48,785 bases of DNA, from the NCBI GenBank assembly GCA_001970955.1, contig MPUH01000514.1, positions 1 through 48,785 of the forward strand, written 5' to 3'. Under the pieces are notes generated by a model. It ran no database searches, was not told the DNA's origin, and saw only the letters and a program-made list of their open reading frames with translations. Both the position numbers and the translations under genes were made by a program. Origin of the DNA: Stentor coeruleus (taxonomy: Eukaryota; Ciliophora; Heterotrichea; Heterotrichida; Stentoridae). Of this stretch, positions 1 to 10,319 are shown one piece after another; positions within the stretch are counted from its first letter, which is position 1, and every line of letters begins with the position of its first letter.

Positions 1-665
1 ACTCAAAATACCTAAACGACTTCAAAAACATAATCCTCGCTCATAAAAAAGGCATATCCCCAAAACGTCAAAAAACTTCCTCAATTCCTGAGATTTTAAC
101 CACAAATGATTTTTATTATCACGACCCACCAAATGAGTTTTCTTATATTTTCACATTACAAGTTAACAATTTTATAACACAACTGCTGATTGGACTTTAT
201 GATGTATTTTACACAAGCCCAAAAATACTTAAAGGGATATTAAAAGATACTCAAGGAATTTTACAAAATGCATATAAAGATGCTGGAAAATATGCAGGGC
301 TTCTTATGCCTAATCAAGAAAGTAAAAGTGACGAGATTTCAAATGGTTTGTTTCAAGAACGTATTTTAAAAGACCCTTTAATTGCTAGGTTTTTACAAGA
401 TTTAGTAAAAAAACAGCAGAAAACTGAGGAAGTACAAAGAGAACCCCAAAAAACAGAAGATCCTGTTCCTGTACAAGGGAAAAAAAAGAATAATAAAAGG
501 AAGAAAAAACTGGAGGTTGAGGAAATTATGTTTGATGTGGATGGAGAAGTTGAGGAGTTCACAAGAAAACTGGAAATGCAGATCCCAGGATGTGTTAAAA
601 AAAGACCAAAAGTTAGTAAGGAATGGTTAGATGGTCTTAAACTACAGCTTAAAGAGCTGAAGTAA
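1..665 (+). CDS. C-terminal part of an unknown protein (5' truncated by window edge)
   Basis: The frame that ends in TAA at 663-665 is open back to base 3, so the gene starts outside the window; 220 codons are visible. An ATG at 306 is internal and unlikely to be the true start. The visible part has a hydrophobic/aromatic stretch (LIGLYDVFYTSPKILKGI, around 183-250), then a very basic run (KKKNNKRKKK, near 480-510) that could be a nuclear localisation signal, and an acidic/basic C-terminus ending LKLQLKELK. No family recognised. The 3' flank is G-rich on the coding strand, as for other genes here. Confidence refers to this being a real coding region. Confidence 0.7.
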   Translation, partial: SKYLNDFKNIILAHKKGISPKRQKTSSIPEILTTNDFYYHDPPNEFSYIFTLQVNNFITQLLIGLYDVFYTSPKILKGILKDTQGILQNAYKDAGKYAGLLMPNQESKSDEISNGLFQERILKDPLIARFLQDLVKKQQKTEEVQREPQKTEDPVPVQGKKKNNKRKKKLEVEEIMFDVDGEVEEFTRKLEMQIPGCVKKRPKVSKEWLDGLKLQLKELK

Positions 666-1126
666 TTAAGTTAATTATAGAGATGTGAAGTTTCATAGGA
701 TATAGTAAGATTGTATGAATGAAATTTTATGATAGTTCAGATTTATGAGGATTAGATAAGAATTTATAAGCGAAAATATTTTCTGTATTGAAAATTCAAT
801 AAAAAAACTAACTTTTCTTCAGCTTAAATCTTATTTGTAGAGCTGAATATGGTGTGAAGAACTTTAAGATAATAAAGTGTGTAGTTTCGTCTAGATGTTT
901 TGGTAGAAGGGATATACAAAATAATTGAAATAATTTGGAAGGGATATTGATACTTTGTAAACTAAAAGCTAGAATTAATTTTAAGTCTTAAATTACAATA
1001 AAATGCATTGAGGGTGACCCTACAGAGAAAGTATAAAGTAGAAGATGGGTTAAAAGAATATAATATAAATTAGCATAGTTGTTTTTTTTGTAATTTGATA
1101 AGGGTAATTATGCAAAAACGTATAAT
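666..1126. other. Intergenic, tandem genes
   Basis: No supported gene. The sequence is A/T-rich with more G than C on the plus strand in its left part, the composition usual here for a 3' flank. TATAAT directly precedes the ATG at 1127. Confidence 0.6.
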
Positions 1127-2128
1127 ATGGGAGAAGCAGAGCAGTCATTTAGTTCAATCACCATATCTAAAGCTTGTGCAAATATTGAGGCTGATCTAAG
1201 CAACCACTTGCCTCCATGGAAAGAATCAGCCTTAAGCCAAAAAGTTCACATATCAGTTTTGTATTGTTTGATATGTCTTCCTGTATTAGTTCTTCTAAGT
1301 GTAGCCATAGGTGGATACATAATTTATGTGACTTTTTACATTTACTACCTGATTGCAGATGGCGATGATACTCCTGAAATTTACTATTGGCATAGTGATA
1401 CAGAAAAAGAAAATGCTCGTGTCCGAGGGATAATCTTTCTAGTAATCCAAACCTGGTCATTATTTTGGTTTCTCATAAGTCATGGAAGAGCTATGTTTAC
1501 TGACCCTGGCCAAATCCCAGATGCTCGTCAATGGGAAGTGCCAAGTGATGGAAATTCTGAAAGCAGTGAAGACCAAAAACGACTAGCTGAACGTTCGAAA
1601 AAAGGATACTCACGTTCTTGTAATCATTGCAAGAAAAAGAAACCAGATCGTGCTCATCATTGCCGACAATGTAATCGATGCAATCTTAAAATGGACCATC
1701 ATTGCAATTGGATCGCTAATTGTGTAGGTTTTTTCAATTACAAGTACTTTTTTGTTATGGTTTTCTATGGAAGTATTCTTCTTGGGCTTTTTATTGCAAC
1801 ATTTTGGGAATGTGTTGTGGTTATTCTTAATGATTCAGATTCCAGTACGGAATTGTGCCTTTTTGTGGTTTTAAGTTATTCTTTGATTAGTTTGCTTGGT
1901 ATTGCAGTTATTGGTTTTTGTTTTTTCCACATTTGGCAAATAAAAAATAACTATACAACAATTGAGTTTTGTGAAAAAAAACGTAAGGATGTGCCTGGAT
2001 ATAATAAGTCTCCATTTGATCGTGGAGGATGGTATGAGAATTTTAAAGAGGCTTTAGGAGATAAACCTTGGATGTGGCTAATCCCAACTAATTATCGAAA
2101 CCCTGAAGATGGCCTTTATTTCAAATAA
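1127..2128 (+). CDS. DHHC-type protein S-palmitoyltransferase
   Basis: A 333-aa four-pass membrane enzyme that would transfer palmitate from CoA to cysteines of membrane-associated proteins. Visible features: TM segments near residues 44-76, 102-119, 205-233 and 243-270; a DPG motif at 126-128; a cysteine-rich domain at about 165-205 with the catalytic DHHC at 190-193 followed by NWIANCVG; a TTxE motif (TTIE) at 277-280; and a C-terminal NPEDGLYF resembling the PaCCT region. Length and order fit a minimal family member. The reading frame is intact without introns. Its start follows TATAAT directly. Several likely substrates with N-terminal Gly-Cys motifs lie in this window, but a link is inference. 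Confidence 0.95.
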   Translation: MGEAEQSFSSITISKACANIEADLSNHLPPWKESALSQKVHISVLYCLICLPVLVLLSVAIGGYIIYVTFYIYYLIADGDDTPEIYYWHSDTEKENARVRGIIFLVIQTWSLFWFLISHGRAMFTDPGQIPDARQWEVPSDGNSESSEDQKRLAERSKKGYSRSCNHCKKKKPDRAHHCRQCNRCNLKMDHHCNWIANCVGFFNYKYFFVMVFYGSILLGLFIATFWECVVVILNDSDSSTELCLFVVLSYSLISLLGIAVIGFCFFHIWQIKNNYTTIEFCEKKRKDVPGYNKSPFDRGGWYENFKEALGDKPWMWLIPTNYRNPEDGLYFK

Positions 2129-2537
2129 AGTAATTAGACATAGAAATTAATGACATTAGGTGATATGAATAAATATAATTGTTTTAGTAGTTTAAAATAT
2201 ATGTATCTCTAATTCAGCTTTCTTTAAGCAATAAAAAAATATTAATAGAAATACATAACTTATACTATAGTCATTTTTAAAATAAATATGTCTAATTTGT
2301 GAAAGGTATACTAATTATATAATTTATGCTTAATTTTTTTTAATATGATAACACTAGCTGATTTTAATTTATTTGAAGAATTTCATTATTCTTCAAAAGT
2401 TATACTAAATAAACCTAATTAAATCTAGTAAATTTCCTTTATATCTATCTTAATCACCACCAGCTTATAAAATCTCCTCAACCATTTACAAAACCTTCTT
2501 ACTTTTATCTTAATCTAATCAAATTCTACTTAACCCT
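2129..2537. other. Convergent intergenic region
   Basis: It lies between the 3' ends of the palmitoyltransferase (plus) and the RalGAP-like gene (minus). No gene seen. The left part has more G than C and the right part (about 2400-2537) is clearly C-rich on the plus strand, so each half is G-rich on the coding strand of its nearest gene. Confidence 0.6.
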
Positions 2538-5500
2538 TTACTTCATATCTTTACCATTGACATTCATAAATAAAACATCTGTAATATTAGGCTGCTCCTC
2601 ATCAAATCCTTTGGTAAAACAATCTTCTATCATATAAACCCTTTCTTTCCAAGATGTATACCTAGTAATAAAATCATGTTGAAGATTATAAATCGTAAAC
2701 AACAAAAGTTTAGGTAAATGTTTCAATGTCACTATCATTTTATCCATAAGCGGTCCTTGTTTTTCTAAAGGAACCTTTAAATCAATATTAATCAATCCAT
2801 TTCCTATAGGTGTCAAAACAATACAATAAGTTTTGTTTAGTTCAATATTATTAAAAATACTTGGTGTTTTATTAGAATATCTATCATTATACCTTTCATT
2901 CCAAATGACTATATTTTTATATTTATCCAATATTTCACTCAATGTAATTTTAATATCATTTTGGTATAAAGCTGGAGATACTACAACACTACGTAAAAAT
3001 GCATGACTTTTAAATAAACAAGAGCCAAATCTTATTAAATGTGGTTTGCAAAAATAAGGATATTCTCCTTCTCCTGTAATTAATGTACCAAAAGATGTGA
3101 GGAACTCTTGAAATTCATCAGAATAATAAGCTGAAGATGATAAATAAATATTCTCTTGAGCATCAGGAGTAGGGAGGTAGATGACAGAGAATATAACTAA
3201 AGGTTTAATACTTTGCATGTCGATTTTTTCGAATAATAGTTTAGATGCTTCGTTTGGAGGTCGAATCATGTTTAAAGTGTTGATATCTAAATATCCTAAT
3301 TCAGAAACAAATCTTCTGAAGATTTTAAACCTTGCTGAATCATTACAAGGTTCGGTAGTTTCTGTAGTTTCTATAGTTTTTCTATTTTTGATATTTTTAT
3401 AGAAAATCGGCTTGGTTTTGAGGTTGTTTTTGAAATCAGTTCGGATCTGTTTTTGTTTTTCAAAATATTTTTTAATATCTTGGAAAGTAGAAAAATCTTT
3501 TCCTAAGCATTCTTCAGTGTCGACTTGTACGTAATTATTTTGTTGATTTGGGCTTTCTTCAGTTTGTTCAACAAGATTGGTCATTTGGATATTGAGGGGC
3601 TTTTTTTGCACTTTGTCTTTAACTTCAGTGATTTTCCATATATAACTTCCAATGCGGTTTTTTATGTGAAAAATAACATAATCATCCATTTCTTCAGCAG
3701 ATAAAACAGCATATTCAGTGTTGAATATATCTTTTCTCGTATTTTGGTCCTTTTTTCTATTCCAAAGACCGATTCCTTCTGGCTGATTAAAAGCATTTAA
3801 TAGCAGTTCCTTCAAAAACTCATTAAAGTTCTCGTATTTTTCATACACTTTCGAATAGTCCAGTTTTTTCAGCATCTGACTTTTAATTTCCTGATCAAAA
3901 AACACTGGAGGAAACGCTATAATCCAATCTGTTATACATAAAAGCAGCCTACAAACAGTTTCTTCATTACTTTTCCCTTTATGAGGAATCAATGAAAGCA
4001 TGATTTTCACATTTGTTTTAATAACATCTATTGAAGGCTTAGACCTATCAATAAGATATGGAATCATCCCAATACAGTTTAAAAGCGTAAAATAATTTTT
4101 CCTTGAATTCTCTTCTAAAGATCCTAATCTATTAACTAATCCTCTTAACAAAGAATTGATTGTCCCTGAATCATTATCTAAACATGTAACATAACTACAT
4201 ATTGTCCATGTTAATAAAAGTAGACTATTTTCATCTCGATCTGCTAAATGTATAAGAAATATACTTGCTAAATTATTTGCAAATCTTTGTCCTAAATAAA
4301 TTTCTGAAATGTTAGAAAATGCTAAGAAGATTTCAAAACAGTGTCTTTTTGTTTCGATTTCTAAATGGTTTTCATTAAGGGTATCTATGATGAATTGTAG
4401 AAAAATAAAGTTTTCGAGGATGAGTTCGATGATTTTTATGTTTGTTTTTGGAAGGTTTGAGAAGTTTTTTATGATTTCGTTGCAGGTTTTAGGATTTTTC
4501 TTTTGGATTTCATAGAAAATTCTGGTAGTGAATTTTTCGAGGTTTAATTGGGATGCAGGACCTTTGGCTCTTGATAGGATTTTGCATATCATTCCTATTG
4601 CCTCAGCTCTTTCTTGTTCAGTGTAAATGGAGTTACAATTTGTTATACTGAATAACCATGAACCAAAAAGCTCTAAAATCCCTGAAATGGAGGGTATAGG
4701 GATTCTGTCACGTTTCATTAAATTGTCTTTTATGATAAATGAATTGTTTTTAGGTCCTAAACTAGAAACCTGCGATGAACTCAAAGAATTTACTTTAGTC
4801 TCTTGCATAAAAATTGATGAAAGTAGTTCATAATAATCCTGAAGACTCAGTGGGCTCTGATCACACTCTTTACTTGCAGCTCTTTTCGGCCTAATATTCC
4901 TATTATCCGAATCGCAAGCCTTCAAAAACTGAATAATAACTTTATTTACCCCAATTATCAAAACCTCTCTAGAATCCAAAGACTTTTCTTGATAATTTTT
5001 ATTACTTAAAAAAATCCTCAAAAATCTATACCAAAAATACAGCACCTGCTCATTATCCACATTCGGGGCAAAAATTTCTAAAGCATCACTCAAATTTTTA
5101 TTTTCATAAAATTTCACTTTAAACTGTTTATCAACATCCTCATACAAAACATTAACAACTCTTTTTGTCAATCCTAAAACAACACTATTCCAACTTGTAA
5201 TTACCCAAGGATTATCTATACAATTATACATCATTTCACCCAAATCTTCCCATAACTGTTTATCTCTAGTATTTGAAAGAATCCAAACTTGTAATAAAGT
5301 TTTCATAGTTTGTTGACTAAGTAATTCACCAATCCTAATATTTTTCAACACTTCTTCAGTCATTTTAAATAAAAGTTTTAATAAACAAAGCCAAGTTTCC
5401 TCTTCTAATTTTTGACTGTCTATAAAATCGCATATAGTTTTTAGTATTACTGAACAGACTTCAGTTTGTTTTAAAGATTCTTTTTGTTGTGAAAAAGCTA

Positions 5501-5870
5501 AAGAAAAATGACAAAGGATTTCTCTTTGATAATACCCAAGATTGTATTGGAGAAATTGAGGTGCTGAGGTAGGGTTTAAAAGCCATTCTCTATAGATTTC
5601 AACTGAGTTCATTAATATGTTAAAGTGTTTTCTTGGAGGAAGTGTAAATGAATACCCAAGGCATTCCATAGCCCAGTTTAGATGGAACTCAGTTTTTAGG
5701 CATTTGGATCCTTGTATAAAAAGCCCTTGAACAAAATTCTCTGCTGTAGAAGCTCGGCTATCGAGATTTGTCAGGATATCGTTTAGGAGGTTGGTTGAAT
5801 AACGCTTTTTAATGTAAGGCTCATCAGATTGTTGCTGGAATTCTTCGGGAGTAAAATTTGATAAGTACAT
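2538..5870 (-). CDS. Tuberin/RalGAP-like protein with C-terminal Rap-GAP domain
   Basis: 1110 aa, intronless. The N-terminal ~800 residues look like an alpha-helical repeat scaffold and include a segment (near residues 65-110, WAMECLGYSFTLP) reminiscent of RalGAP subunits. The C-terminal ~250 residues (about 854-1100) resemble a Rap-GAP domain, with a VIYLPTPDAQ strand, a YYSDEFQEFLTSFG helix and the core IVIWNERYNDRY at about 987-998, matching the conserved hIVWxExxRDY of RalGAP/tuberin. In the family, an Asn-thumb in a GND motif a few residues before this Trp drives GTP hydrolysis; here the aligned stretch is LDKYKN, with Lys983 at the Asn position. Expected role: GTPase regulation of a Ral/Rheb-type small G protein. 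It could be a pseudo-GAP or a partner subunit. Family call is good; activity is uncertain. Confidence 0.8.
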   Translation of the reverse strand: MYLSNFTPEEFQQQSDEPYIKKRYSTNLLNDILTNLDSRASTAENFVQGLFIQGSKCLKTEFHLNWAMECLGYSFTLPPRKHFNILMNSVEIYREWLLNPTSAPQFLQYNLGYYQREILCHFSLAFSQQKESLKQTEVCSVILKTICDFIDSQKLEEETWLCLLKLLFKMTEEVLKNIRIGELLSQQTMKTLLQVWILSNTRDKQLWEDLGEMMYNCIDNPWVITSWNSVVLGLTKRVVNVLYEDVDKQFKVKFYENKNLSDALEIFAPNVDNEQVLYFWYRFLRIFLSNKNYQEKSLDSREVLIIGVNKVIIQFLKACDSDNRNIRPKRAASKECDQSPLSLQDYYELLSSIFMQETKVNSLSSSQVSSLGPKNNSFIIKDNLMKRDRIPIPSISGILELFGSWLFSITNCNSIYTEQERAEAIGMICKILSRAKGPASQLNLEKFTTRIFYEIQKKNPKTCNEIIKNFSNLPKTNIKIIELILENFIFLQFIIDTLNENHLEIETKRHCFEIFLAFSNISEIYLGQRFANNLASIFLIHLADRDENSLLLLTWTICSYVTCLDNDSGTINSLLRGLVNRLGSLEENSRKNYFTLLNCIGMIPYLIDRSKPSIDVIKTNVKIMLSLIPHKGKSNEETVCRLLLCITDWIIAFPPVFFDQEIKSQMLKKLDYSKVYEKYENFNEFLKELLLNAFNQPEGIGLWNRKKDQNTRKDIFNTEYAVLSAEEMDDYVIFHIKNRIGSYIWKITEVKDKVQKKPLNIQMTNLVEQTEESPNQQNNYVQVDTEECLGKDFSTFQDIKKYFEKQKQIRTDFKNNLKTKPIFYKNIKNRKTIETTETTEPCNDSARFKIFRRFVSELGYLDINTLNMIRPPNEASKLLFEKIDMQSIKPLVIFSVIYLPTPDAQENIYLSSSAYYSDEFQEFLTSFGTLITGEGEYPYFCKPHLIRFGSCLFKSHAFLRSVVVSPALYQNDIKITLSEILDKYKNIVIWNERYNDRYSNKTPSIFNNIELNKTYCIVLTPIGNGLINIDLKVPLEKQGPLMDKMIVTLKHLPKLLLFTIYNLQHDFITRYTSWKERVYMIEDCFTKGFDEEQPNITDVLFMNVNGKDMK

Positions 5871-6589
5871 TAATATTATTTTATGGAATTTAAAGACTTT
5901 TTAGGAAAATTAGAGATAGGATTTTGTGTTGTTGTAAGGATTTGGGGTTTGGAAAAGAGGTAGTTGGTTTGTGAGATTTTATGGAAAATTGTAGTGATTA
6001 TGGTATTTTTAGAGATTCTGGGGTGCTGATGATTAGGAAGGATTTTAGTTTTTTTTTTTGGGATAGGGTGATGAATGGTTGGGGATTAGAAATAAGTTAA
6101 TTCTTGGTTAGATTAGCATTTTATGATTTTAGTTGAGTTGAGATGTTGATTTGTCATTATTTTTTATGTAGATTAGGAGTTTATTTATGGAATATGAGGT
6201 TTTGATAGGGTTTTTTTAGGTTGTTTAGGATAATGAGGTTGGAAAATGTTTTAGTAAAGGAGTAAAACTTTTTGGAATTTGTATAGGGATTTTGTATTTG
6301 TATTTTAACTTGAAATTATATATAATTTACGCTAAGTTAGAAGACTTTTAGGCTTTTTTTAATAGTTTCTAGGTAGATTTAACCTTACAATTTATGATAT
6401 ACATTTAAATTACTTTCATTAGAGAAAACTAATAAAATAATTATAACTTATTTTTCTTTTATCATTATAGAAAATTTACTTAAACAAACTCCAAATTTTT
6501 AATTTACATTTAAATTAAGGCTGCCTAATTTCTAATACTCTATTATTTCTTGAGTATTTCCTACAGTAAGCTTATTACTGAATAATATC
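5871..6589. other. Divergent intergenic region (two promoters)
   Basis: No gene seen. The left ~430 bases are G/T-rich with very few C on the plus strand, so they are C-rich on the coding strand of the minus gene. The right part from about 6380 is C-rich and G-poor on the plus strand, before the plus gene. AATAAT-type elements touch both start codons. Confidence 0.6.
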
Positions 6590-7597
6590 ATGTGTAAATA
6601 TATGAAGTATAATAAAAGTTCAGACAAGCTAATGAAAAAAGCAGATTTCCCATCAAAGCCAATCAAAAAAGCTAAATCCCCCACAAAAGAAGATGACTGT
6701 ATTTTTAAATTCGAAACGAGTTTTTTCAAGATCCTTCATAAAATTTCTAAAATCATCAGTATATACATCCAAATTCCAGATACAATAATTTCAGGCTATG
6801 GGTTTAACACCCCAACACTTTTCACTACAGACAGCATAACAGGTGAACTAATAATCAATGAAGGTTTAACAAAAGAAGCTATAGAAGAATCATTTATTTA
6901 CTTTGCTGAACAGGAAAATGAGCAGTCTTTCCCTATTGCAATATTTAAAACAGGGATTAGTACTGATCAAGATCATTGTAAAGTTCTTTTTAACCCTAGA
7001 GAATGTATGATCAAATGGGAAGAAACTTGTTCTACAGGAAAAGCTGTGCAAAGATATTTAAGAAATGGGAATACTTTGGCTATAATTAAAGCTACATGGG
7101 ATAGTGTTAATAGTAGACTTCAAGCTTATGAGATTGTTAAGCATAAAAATATTAAAACTGCTCATGAAGCTATAAAAAAGTCTGCAAGTTCTTTGAAAAG
7201 AAATTCGATACTTAATGAAATGACAACTAAAGCTAATCGAGATTTATTTCAGGTACTAGAAAATGATAAAGATCTTTCATCAACAGCATATGTTCTCACA
7301 TCCCTAGAGAGAAAAATGATGTATATAGTCAATCTTTTTGAACGTTATTTTTTACGTGATAACAATCTTAAAATAATTTCCCTAGATGCAGACTGGATCG
7401 AAGATGAGCAAGGAAAACTAAATCTCATCTCAGTAAAAAAATACCGAATAGGTGAGGTAGAAGTTTTTAAATCAAGCATAACTCTTTTTAATATCCCAAA
7501 AGTTGAAGTTAGCAACTTTGTACCAAATAAGCCTAGACAAGCTATAAATCTTCGCAAAAAAATGAGTGGAAGTTCTATGAAGAGTTTTTTTCAATAA
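6590..7597 (+). CDS. Unknown protein, 335 aa
   Basis: Not recognised. The frame is intact without introns and starts after GAATAATATC. The N-terminal 40 residues are Lys/Ser/Pro-rich. The middle (about 50-290) has balanced composition as in a globular domain, with QRYLRNGNTLAIIKATWDS near 160 and LDADWIEDEQGKLNLISVKK near 265-285, a pattern typical of beta-rich modules. The C-terminus is basic (NLRKKMSGSSMKSFF). The downstream gene begins only 28 bp after the stop on the same strand, so the two may be transcribed together. No enzyme motif can be claimed. Confidence 0.75.
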   Translation: MCKYMKYNKSSDKLMKKADFPSKPIKKAKSPTKEDDCIFKFETSFFKILHKISKIISIYIQIPDTIISGYGFNTPTLFTTDSITGELIINEGLTKEAIEESFIYFAEQENEQSFPIAIFKTGISTDQDHCKVLFNPRECMIKWEETCSTGKAVQRYLRNGNTLAIIKATWDSVNSRLQAYEIVKHKNIKTAHEAIKKSASSLKRNSILNEMTTKANRDLFQVLENDKDLSSTAYVLTSLERKMMYIVNLFERYFLRDNNLKIISLDADWIEDEQGKLNLISVKKYRIGEVEVFKSSITLFNIPKVEVSNFVPNKPRQAINLRKKMSGSSMKSFFQ

Positions 7598-7625
7598 CCT
7601 AAATGGTATAATTTAATTCCGTTAA

Positions 7626-9764
7626 ATGTTATTTGAATCCAGGACTAGAAAACTACCCTTGCCTAACAAGTTTTATATAGATAAGAGTAAAACTTTTCAA
7701 TCTCCAGGTAGAAATGTCCTACATACTCAAAGCCTTCAAAACTTTTATAAACACATACCGGGATTAAGAAAGGCTTCTTCAAGCCCAAGATATCGTTCAC
7801 CAACACAAAATAGGTTGAATGAAAGTTCGAGTACTGTTGTTTTATGTCCGAAATGCGAAAAAAGAAGCAATGAGACTATATCTCAAACATATCATCAAAG
7901 CCCTCCAAAAATCAGACCATCTCATCATAATATTGTATGTGAAGATTGCTCAGAAGGAAGCTTTTCTAAAGTGTTTAAAGTAGTATGTTTGAATGAAAGT
8001 GAGAAATATGCTTGTGGGACTCAGAAAATTAAGATTATAGAGTCTGTTGGGGAAATTGAAGAATTTAGCAAATTTCAAGTTGTTGGTTCTGGGAAGTCAG
8101 TGCAGGTTCATTATCAAGAAGTATATCCACCACCTAAACAAGAATTAACTTCACTTATACCAGAATGTAAAAGAGAAAATGGGGTATTAGGATACAGTCT
8201 TAAGGAAGAAGAGAGAAAAAGAGTAGCGATTAGAAGAGCTGAGTACGCAAACAGAGTTAAAGGTGTAGCCAAAACAATAATAACAACAATTCCAGCTGAC
8301 TCAGACAATTTTATTAAATCTGAAGGCCGACGCCATTCTAATCATGAAAATATTTATTATGAAAACGAGGAAAATTTCAACACCCAACCTAATAAAATCT
8401 CCACATTATCATCAAAAAAGCCATGCCACCTTAAGAAAAATTCTTATCAAAACTCTGAAGAATATCAAAAAGATAGCTTAAAAGCAAGTATTGAGATTTC
8501 AAAAATATCAGTTAAACATAAAATAATCGCAAAATTAGCAGGCAAAAATTTCAGCCAGTTATTAGACTCAGGAAAACCTCAAAACAAAAATCCTGAAAAT
8601 GAAAAATCTAGGCCTAAAAAACCAGATCTTCCAATAAATAGTGAAGCTAGTATTAAATCTGAAGAATCCCAAAGAGAAAATAGGCCAGAAATAGCAAACT
8701 CCCCTCTAAACACCATAGCTGAAAGTTTTAAAAATAATGAAAATAATCTTGATCTAGATAAAAACTCAGCACATTCATCCAGCAGAAATTTTGAATACCA
8801 AAAACAAAATGAAGATATTTTAATTAAAGAAAACAAAATACTATATAGCGAAACAACTGAGAAAAACAGTATAGATTTCGCTAATATTGAAAATCCAATG
8901 AGCTCTAGAAGCGAATCATATAAAGGAAAAAGTCCTGAATCATATGATATGCATTTTAAAAGCCCAGATAGTCCAGATATAATTTCAAAAAGCCAAAAAA
9001 ACTGTAAGGGAAGTGATAAAAAAATTATAACTCCAGGATCAAATAGAGAAGAAATAAAATTTGGGTCTCAAGAATTTTTTTTATGCAAAGATGAAGAAAG
9101 TAAAAACTCAGAAATTCAAACCCCTGAAAAAAATATCAGCTTTGAATATAGAGAAGATGAAGAAGAGTCTAGTGAAAACTTAGAGTTTTCAGCTGAAAAA
9201 ATCAGACTTGAAGATGATGTTCAAGAAAACTCTGATGTTTTAGAAAAAAATTTACATGAAAATATAGATGATGAATATTATAAAACTGGTTTAGAAAATC
9301 CTAGTAAATCCTTATTGTTTGGATTAGATCAATCAAAATTATTAGAAGTTTATATTGGCAGTCCTAAAAATAACATTGAAGTATATGATCTTGGTTTAGA
9401 CAAAAAAAAAAATTCTGATACAAATATTGGAAGGGAACGACTTTCAAGTGGAATTCTTCGAAAAATAAGTGAAAGTGATGAAGATAGACAAGCAACACCT
9501 GATGATCTTAGAGAGGATGATCAAGAATGCAATAAAATTTTACTTGATGATGATAAATGCATAAAGGGAAATATTGAAAAAGAAAAATTTGAAGAAGCTG
9601 AAGAAAAACCTAGTAGAGCTGCAGATGGAATTGATCCAGAAAAAATAAATATGCTTTTGCTTGCTTTTACGGATCCACAAGTTATAAAAGGATTAAAACT
9701 TTTAGGAGGATTTGCTGATTATTTGGAACAAAATGGTAAAGATATATTGGATTGGAAATTTTAA
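7626..9764 (+). CDS. Large disordered protein with a CxxC pair motif, 712 aa
   Basis: Not recognised. After a basic N-terminus there are two CxxC pairs, CPKC (near residue 74) and CEDC (near 104), separated by a His-containing linker; together they could bind one zinc. Residues about 200-640 are strongly charged and low in hydrophobics (Lys, Glu, Ser, Asn), so probably disordered and phosphorylated. The last ~60 residues look folded (PEKINMLLLAFTDPQVIKGL ... DYLEQNGKDILDWKF). The start codon lies 28 bp behind the stop of the preceding gene and lacks the TATAA element seen before many starts here, which fits co-transcription. A structural or scaffold role is only a guess. Confidence 0.75.
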   Translation: MLFESRTRKLPLPNKFYIDKSKTFQSPGRNVLHTQSLQNFYKHIPGLRKASSSPRYRSPTQNRLNESSSTVVLCPKCEKRSNETISQTYHQSPPKIRPSHHNIVCEDCSEGSFSKVFKVVCLNESEKYACGTQKIKIIESVGEIEEFSKFQVVGSGKSVQVHYQEVYPPPKQELTSLIPECKRENGVLGYSLKEEERKRVAIRRAEYANRVKGVAKTIITTIPADSDNFIKSEGRRHSNHENIYYENEENFNTQPNKISTLSSKKPCHLKKNSYQNSEEYQKDSLKASIEISKISVKHKIIAKLAGKNFSQLLDSGKPQNKNPENEKSRPKKPDLPINSEASIKSEESQRENRPEIANSPLNTIAESFKNNENNLDLDKNSAHSSSRNFEYQKQNEDILIKENKILYSETTEKNSIDFANIENPMSSRSESYKGKSPESYDMHFKSPDSPDIISKSQKNCKGSDKKIITPGSNREEIKFGSQEFFLCKDEESKNSEIQTPEKNISFEYREDEEESSENLEFSAEKIRLEDDVQENSDVLEKNLHENIDDEYYKTGLENPSKSLLFGLDQSKLLEVYIGSPKNNIEVYDLGLDKKKNSDTNIGRERLSSGILRKISESDEDRQATPDDLREDDQECNKILLDDDKCIKGNIEKEKFEEAEEKPSRAADGIDPEKINMLLLAFTDPQVIKGLKLLGGFADYLEQNGKDILDWKF

Positions 9765-10319
9765 ATAATGCTATATATAACATAATAGGTCTTAAAATTG
9801 AAAAAGAGAATAATTTTGTTTTGATATGCTAGTAATTTATTAGAATTTTAAATAAGAATAAAATTATTTAGTTCTAGCGAATTATAAATGAACTGAAAAA
9901 ACAGATTGCAGAAATATGTAGTAATTTAATAAAAGCTAGTTTAGTGATACTATTAAAACTACTATGATTAATAAGTTTATATTTAGATTCATAGAATCTT
10001 TATGCAACAATAAAGGCATTTTTTTATTATAATTACTAAAAAAAAAGATTATAATTTTCACTATAGATAGAATTAAAATTTTAAGGTCTTAAATTTATTC
10101 TACAAAAATATAAAACTAACTTCAAATGAATTCCCTAATTAAATTATTTCACCATCAAATTCCATTCATAAAATTTCTGAATCTAAATTCAAGATAAATA
10201 AACTTATTTTAAAAATCAATTCTATACTTAGCACATAAATAAAACTATCTAATACCTATTTTTAGATCATACTTATTACTCCCAACACTTTTTTATGTTT
10301 AAACCCTATACAAAAACGC
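9765..10319. other. Convergent intergenic region
   Basis: No gene seen. G exceeds C on the left, after the plus gene; from about 10080 the sequence turns C-rich, before the 3' end of the minus gene. The skew changes sign roughly in the middle. Confidence 0.6.
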
